DNA of 36,033 nt, taken from positions 46,503-82,535 of the forward strand of contig NZ_JALBVB010000024.1 of NCBI RefSeq assembly GCF_022669155.1, given 5' to 3'. Shown here in pieces: positions 33,545 through 36,033 of this stretch. The DNA is from Kineococcus sp. TRM81007. Lineage in GTDB: Bacteria; Actinomycetota; Actinomycetes; Actinomycetales; Kineococcaceae. The notes beneath the pieces are model-generated. The model was given only the letters and a program-made list of their open reading frames with translations, did not search any database and was not told the DNA's origin. Numbering within the stretch: the first letter of the stretch is position 1; each line of letters opens with the position of its first letter. The position numbers and the translations under genes are program-made.

Positions 33545-34966
33545 CTACTCGGAGGCGGTGGAGGTGTCGCCCTGGCGCTGCTCGGCGCTGGGCGGGCCCA
33601 CCCACACCGTCTTGGCGTTCATGAACGCGTGCATCCCCAGGTCGGTGAGCTCGCGGCCGTAGCCGCTCTGCTTCACCCCGCCGAAGGGGAGTTCCGGGTA
33701 GCTGGTCGTCATCCCGTTGACGAACACCATGCCCGACTGGACGTCCCGGACGAACCGCTCGCGCTCGTCCTCGTCCTCGGTCCAGATGTTCGACCCCAGC
33801 CCGTAGGGGTGGCTGTTGGCGATGTCGATCGCCTCGTCCAGGCTGGAGACGGTGAACAGCGCGGCGACGGGGCCGAACACCTCCTCGTGGTACAGCTTCA
33901 TCTCCTCGGTGACGCCGGTGAGCAGGGTGGGCCGGTAGTACCAGCCGGGCCCGTCGACGCGCTCGCCGCCGACGACGACGGTGGCGCCCCCGTCGACGGC
34001 GTCCTCCACGTACCCCTCGACGTCGTCGCGGCCGGACTCGGTGGCCAGCGGGCCCACCTGCGTGTCCTCGTCCATCGGGTCCCCGACCCGCTGCGCCGCC
34101 AGCTTCTCGGCGAACAGGCGCGTGAACTCCTCGGCGACGTCGGCGTGCACGAAGAACCGCTTGGCGGCGATGCAGCTCTGGCCGTTGTTCTGGCAGCGGG
34201 CGGTGACCGCGACCCCGGCGGCGGTCTCCAGGTCCGCCGACGGCATGACGACGAATGGGTCGCTGCCACCGAGTTCCAGCACGGTCGGCTTCAGCGCGTC
34301 CCCGGCGATGGAGGCCACCGACTGCCCCGCCGGGGCGCTGCCGGTGAGGGTGGCGGCGACCACGCGGTCGTCGCGCAGAACCCGCTCGATCGCGCCCGAG
34401 CCGATGAGCAGGGTCTGGAACACGTCGCCGGGGAAACCGGCCTTCCGGAACAGCTCCTCCAGGTACAGCGCGGTCTGCGGCACGTTGCTGGCGTGCTTGA
34501 GCAGGCCGACGTTGCCGGCCATCAGGGCCGGGGCGGCGAAGCGCATCGCCTGCCACAGCGGGAAGTTCCACGGCATGATCGCCAGCACCGCACCCAGCGG
34601 CTGGTACGTGACGTACGCCTCCCGCGCGCCGACCGCGTCGGCGTCCGCCGGGCGCGGTTCCAGGAAGGACGGGCCGTGCTCGGCGTAGTAGCGCAGCGCC
34701 TTCACGCACTTGCCCACCTCGGCCTTCGCCGCGGCGAGCGTCTTGCCCATCTCCGTCGTCATCAGGGTGGCCACGTCGTCGGTGTCACCCTCCAGCACGT
34801 CGGCGGCCGCGCGCAGCCAGCCCACCCGCTGCTCGGGCGTCGTCAGCCGGTAGGAGGCGAACGCCGCCGACGCCCGGGCGATCCGGTCCTCCAGGGCCTC
34901 CTCGCTCAGCGGCTCGAACTCCCGCACCGTCTCGCCGGTCGCCGGGTTGATCGTCGCGATGGCCAC
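33545..34966 (-). CDS. NAD(P)-dependent succinate-semialdehyde-type dehydrogenase
   Basis: This is a 473-residue aldehyde dehydrogenase closest to the succinate-semialdehyde branch. VAIATINPATGETVREFEP opens the protein. The cofactor segment MPWNFPLWQAMRFAAPALMAGN is at about residues 132-153. The catalytic Glu lies in LELGGSDPFVV (about 228-238) and the catalytic Cys in NNGQSCIAAKRFFV (about 257-270). EVFGPVAALF (about 363-372) and LPFGGVKQSGYGRE (about 426-439) are also typical. I start at GTG 34966, with GAGGGG about 8 nt upstream; an in-frame start 10 codons earlier has no such site. It is not next to a GABA transaminase, so a general aldehyde role is possible. Confidence 0.93.
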   Translation of the reverse strand: MAIATINPATGETVREFEPLSEEALEDRIARASAAFASYRLTTPEQRVGWLRAAADVLEGDTDDVATLMTTEMGKTLAAAKAEVGKCVKALRYYAEHGPSFLEPRPADADAVGAREAYVTYQPLGAVLAIMPWNFPLWQAMRFAAPALMAGNVGLLKHASNVPQTALYLEELFRKAGFPGDVFQTLLIGSGAIERVLRDDRVVAATLTGSAPAGQSVASIAGDALKPTVLELGGSDPFVVMPSADLETAAGVAVTARCQNNGQSCIAAKRFFVHADVAEEFTRLFAEKLAAQRVGDPMDEDTQVGPLATESGRDDVEGYVEDAVDGGATVVVGGERVDGPGWYYRPTLLTGVTEEMKLYHEEVFGPVAALFTVSSLDEAIDIANSHPYGLGSNIWTEDEDERERFVRDVQSGMVFVNGMTTSYPELPFGGVKQSGYGRELTDLGMHAFMNAKTVWVGPPSAEQRQGDTSTASE

Positions 34967-34993
34967 TTCGGGTCCCCTCCCGCACGTGCTCGT

Positions 34994-35014
34994 CACCGGC
35001 CCGCCGGGCCGGTG
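34994..35014. terminator. Perfect 9-bp stem-loop after the FGD gene
   Basis: CACCGGCCC-GCC-GGGCCGGTG lies between the FGD stop and the dehydrogenase start on the minus strand. A second stem, GGCGGGGC (35043-35050) with GCCCCGCC (35063-35070), lies closer to the FGD stop. Together they can end FGD transcripts. Confidence 0.6.
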
Positions 35015-35124
35015 CTGCCGGACCCCGTCCTACCCGCCCCGCGGCGGGGCTGCCACCGCAGGGCCCCGCCCCGGTCGATCACCGGTCGTGCGGTGCCGGG
35101 TCCGCGCCGTGCCCGGCTCCGGGG

Positions 35125-36033
35125 TCAGCCGGCGCGCAGCAGGGGCACCACGTCGGCGGTGAACTGGGTCAGGAAGCGCGCCTGGTCGTGGCCGGGGGCG
35201 TGGAAGACCAGGTGGGTGAACCCGGCGTCGACGTACTCCTGCACCGCGGAGGCCACCTGCGCGGGCTCGGAGGCGACGATCCAGCGCTGGGCGACCTGCT
35301 CGATGGGCAGCTGGTCGGCCAGGCGCGCCATCTCCACCGGGTCGTGCACGGACGCCTTCTGCTCCGGGCTCAGCGACAGCGGTGCCCAGAACCGGGTGTT
35401 CTGAAGCGCCCGGGCCGGGTCCTCGTCGAAGGACAGCTTGATCTCGATGGTGCGGTCGATCGAGGTGGCCCGGCGCCCGGCGGCGGCCAGCCCCTCTTCC
35501 AGCGCCGGCAGCAGCGTCTCGCGGTACAGGTCCATGCCCTTGCCGGAGGTGCAGATGTAGCCGTCGCCGGCGCGGCCGGCGTACTTCGTCACCCCCGGCC
35601 CGCCGCCGGCGACGTAGATCGGCACCGGCTGCGTGGGCCGGTCGTAGACGGTCGCGTCGTGCAGGCGGTAGAAGTCGCCGTCGAAGGTGACGCGCTCGCC
35701 CGCCCACAGGGCCTTGATCAGGCGCACCGCTTCGCGCAGGCGGGCGAAGCGTTCCTTGGCCTCGGGGAAGGGCACGCCCACGGCGGTCTCGTTCAGCGCT
35801 TCGCCGGTGCCGATGCCCAGGATGACGCGGCCGGGGGCCAGGCAGCCCAGGGTGGCGAAGGCCTGGGCGATCACGGCGGGGTTGTAGCGCAGGGTGGGGG
35901 TCAGCACGCTGGTGCCCAGTTGCACCCGGTGGGTCTTGGCGGCCACCCACGGCAGCCAGGTCAGCGCGGCGGGGGCGTGCCCGTCCACGTGCCGCCAGGG
36001 CTGGAAGTGGTCGGAGATCCACACCGAGTCCAG
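35125..36033 (-). CDS. fgd: F420-dependent glucose-6-phosphate dehydrogenase (5' end outside window)
   Basis: About 302 residues of an enzyme usually near 336 long are visible. The N-terminus, roughly 35 residues, lies beyond the window end; the frame is open to position 36033. FGD oxidises glucose-6-phosphate to 6-phosphogluconolactone and reduces coenzyme F420 (luciferase-like TIM barrel). [17 protein letters not shown] with the catalytic His, [67 protein letters not shown] and QRWIVAS all match FGD closely. The organism therefore very likely makes F420. An ATG or GTG at the WISDHF position (36024) would be an internal start and is not credible. Confidence 0.95.
   Translation of the reverse strand: MDSVWISDHFQPWRHVDGHAPAALTWLPWVAAKTHRVQLGTSVLTPTLRYNPAVIAQAFATLGCLAPGRVILGIGTGEALNETAVGVPFPEAKERFARLREAVRLIKALWAGERVTFDGDFYRLHDATVYDRPTQPVPIYVAGGGPGVTKYAGRAGDGYICTSGKGMDLYRETLLPALEEGLAAAGRRATSIDRTIEIKLSFDEDPARALQNTRFWAPLSLSPEQKASVHDPVEMARLADQLPIEQVAQRWIVASEPAQVASAVQEYVDAGFTHLVFHAPGHDQARFLTQFTADVVPLLRAG

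Noticed and set aside
36024-36033. Truncated FGD gene starting at the WISDHF codon
   Set aside because: The frame stays open to the window edge and the missing residues match the known N-terminus length, so the truncation is due to the window and is not a gene defect.

Overview
This window is chromosomal DNA from a very GC-rich (well over 70% G+C by eye) actinobacterium. The evidence is the codon bias (third positions almost all G or C), many GTG starts, 4-bp GTGA/ATGA gene overlaps, leaderless promoters, and characteristic actinobacterial families: DUF3151, F420-dependent glucose-6-phosphate dehydrogenase, MpaB-type oxygenase, YbdK-type carboxylate-amine ligase and DUF4383. The gene content resembles Kineococcus or another member of the Kineosporiales, but the genus is an inference. 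There are no rRNA or tRNA genes, insertion sequences, CRISPR arrays or prophage genes that I can see.

Layout. At 0.2-4.7 kb a STAS anti-sigma antagonist diverges from a PAS/GAF/SpoIIE phosphatase with a C-terminal anti-sigma-type kinase domain; DUF3151 and a renalase-like flavoprotein follow. At 4.9-7.9 kb are purA, a GNAT gene and an AI-2E-type permease. At 8.0-8.7 kb are two tandem copies of a small regulator-like gene. The first lacks the helix-turn-helix half, and near-perfect palindromes lie in front of the second. At 9.4-12.5 kb are aroC, an Lrp/AsnC regulator, a Rieske protein and a gene of the family usually labelled 3-methyladenine DNA glycosylase. At 12.6-14.5 kb is a two-gene siderophore-interacting-protein operon with an IdeR/DtxR-like iron box on its promoter. 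At 14.6-18.5 kb are DUF4383 and FUSC membrane proteins and the purD-purC operon. At 18.5-20.1 kb are a cysteine-rich copper-storage-type protein and an MpaB-like oxygenase.

At 20.2-23.3 kb is a zone of gene decay. A YCII/DGPF gene keeps what looks like an ECF42-type promoter, but the adjoining ECF42-type sigma gene is wrecked by at least five lesions. An alpha/beta-hydrolase remnant and a GCC/GTC minisatellite follow. At 23.3-26.1 kb are a VOC protein, a PadR regulator with its HAAS-type membrane partner, and lrgAB-like genes. At 26.1-30.8 kb are two different diguanylate cyclases, a second AsnC regulator and alanine dehydrogenase. At 30.8-36 kb are a YbdK ligase divergent from a disulfide oxidoreductase, a succinate-semialdehyde-type dehydrogenase, and an F420-dependent glucose-6-phosphate dehydrogenase cut by the window end.

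Most of the window is ordinary housekeeping and signalling DNA. The points most worth a second look are the ECF42 promoter with its broken sigma gene, the tandem regulator pair with its AACCC-N-GGGTT palindromes, and the iron box that covers a -10 hexamer.
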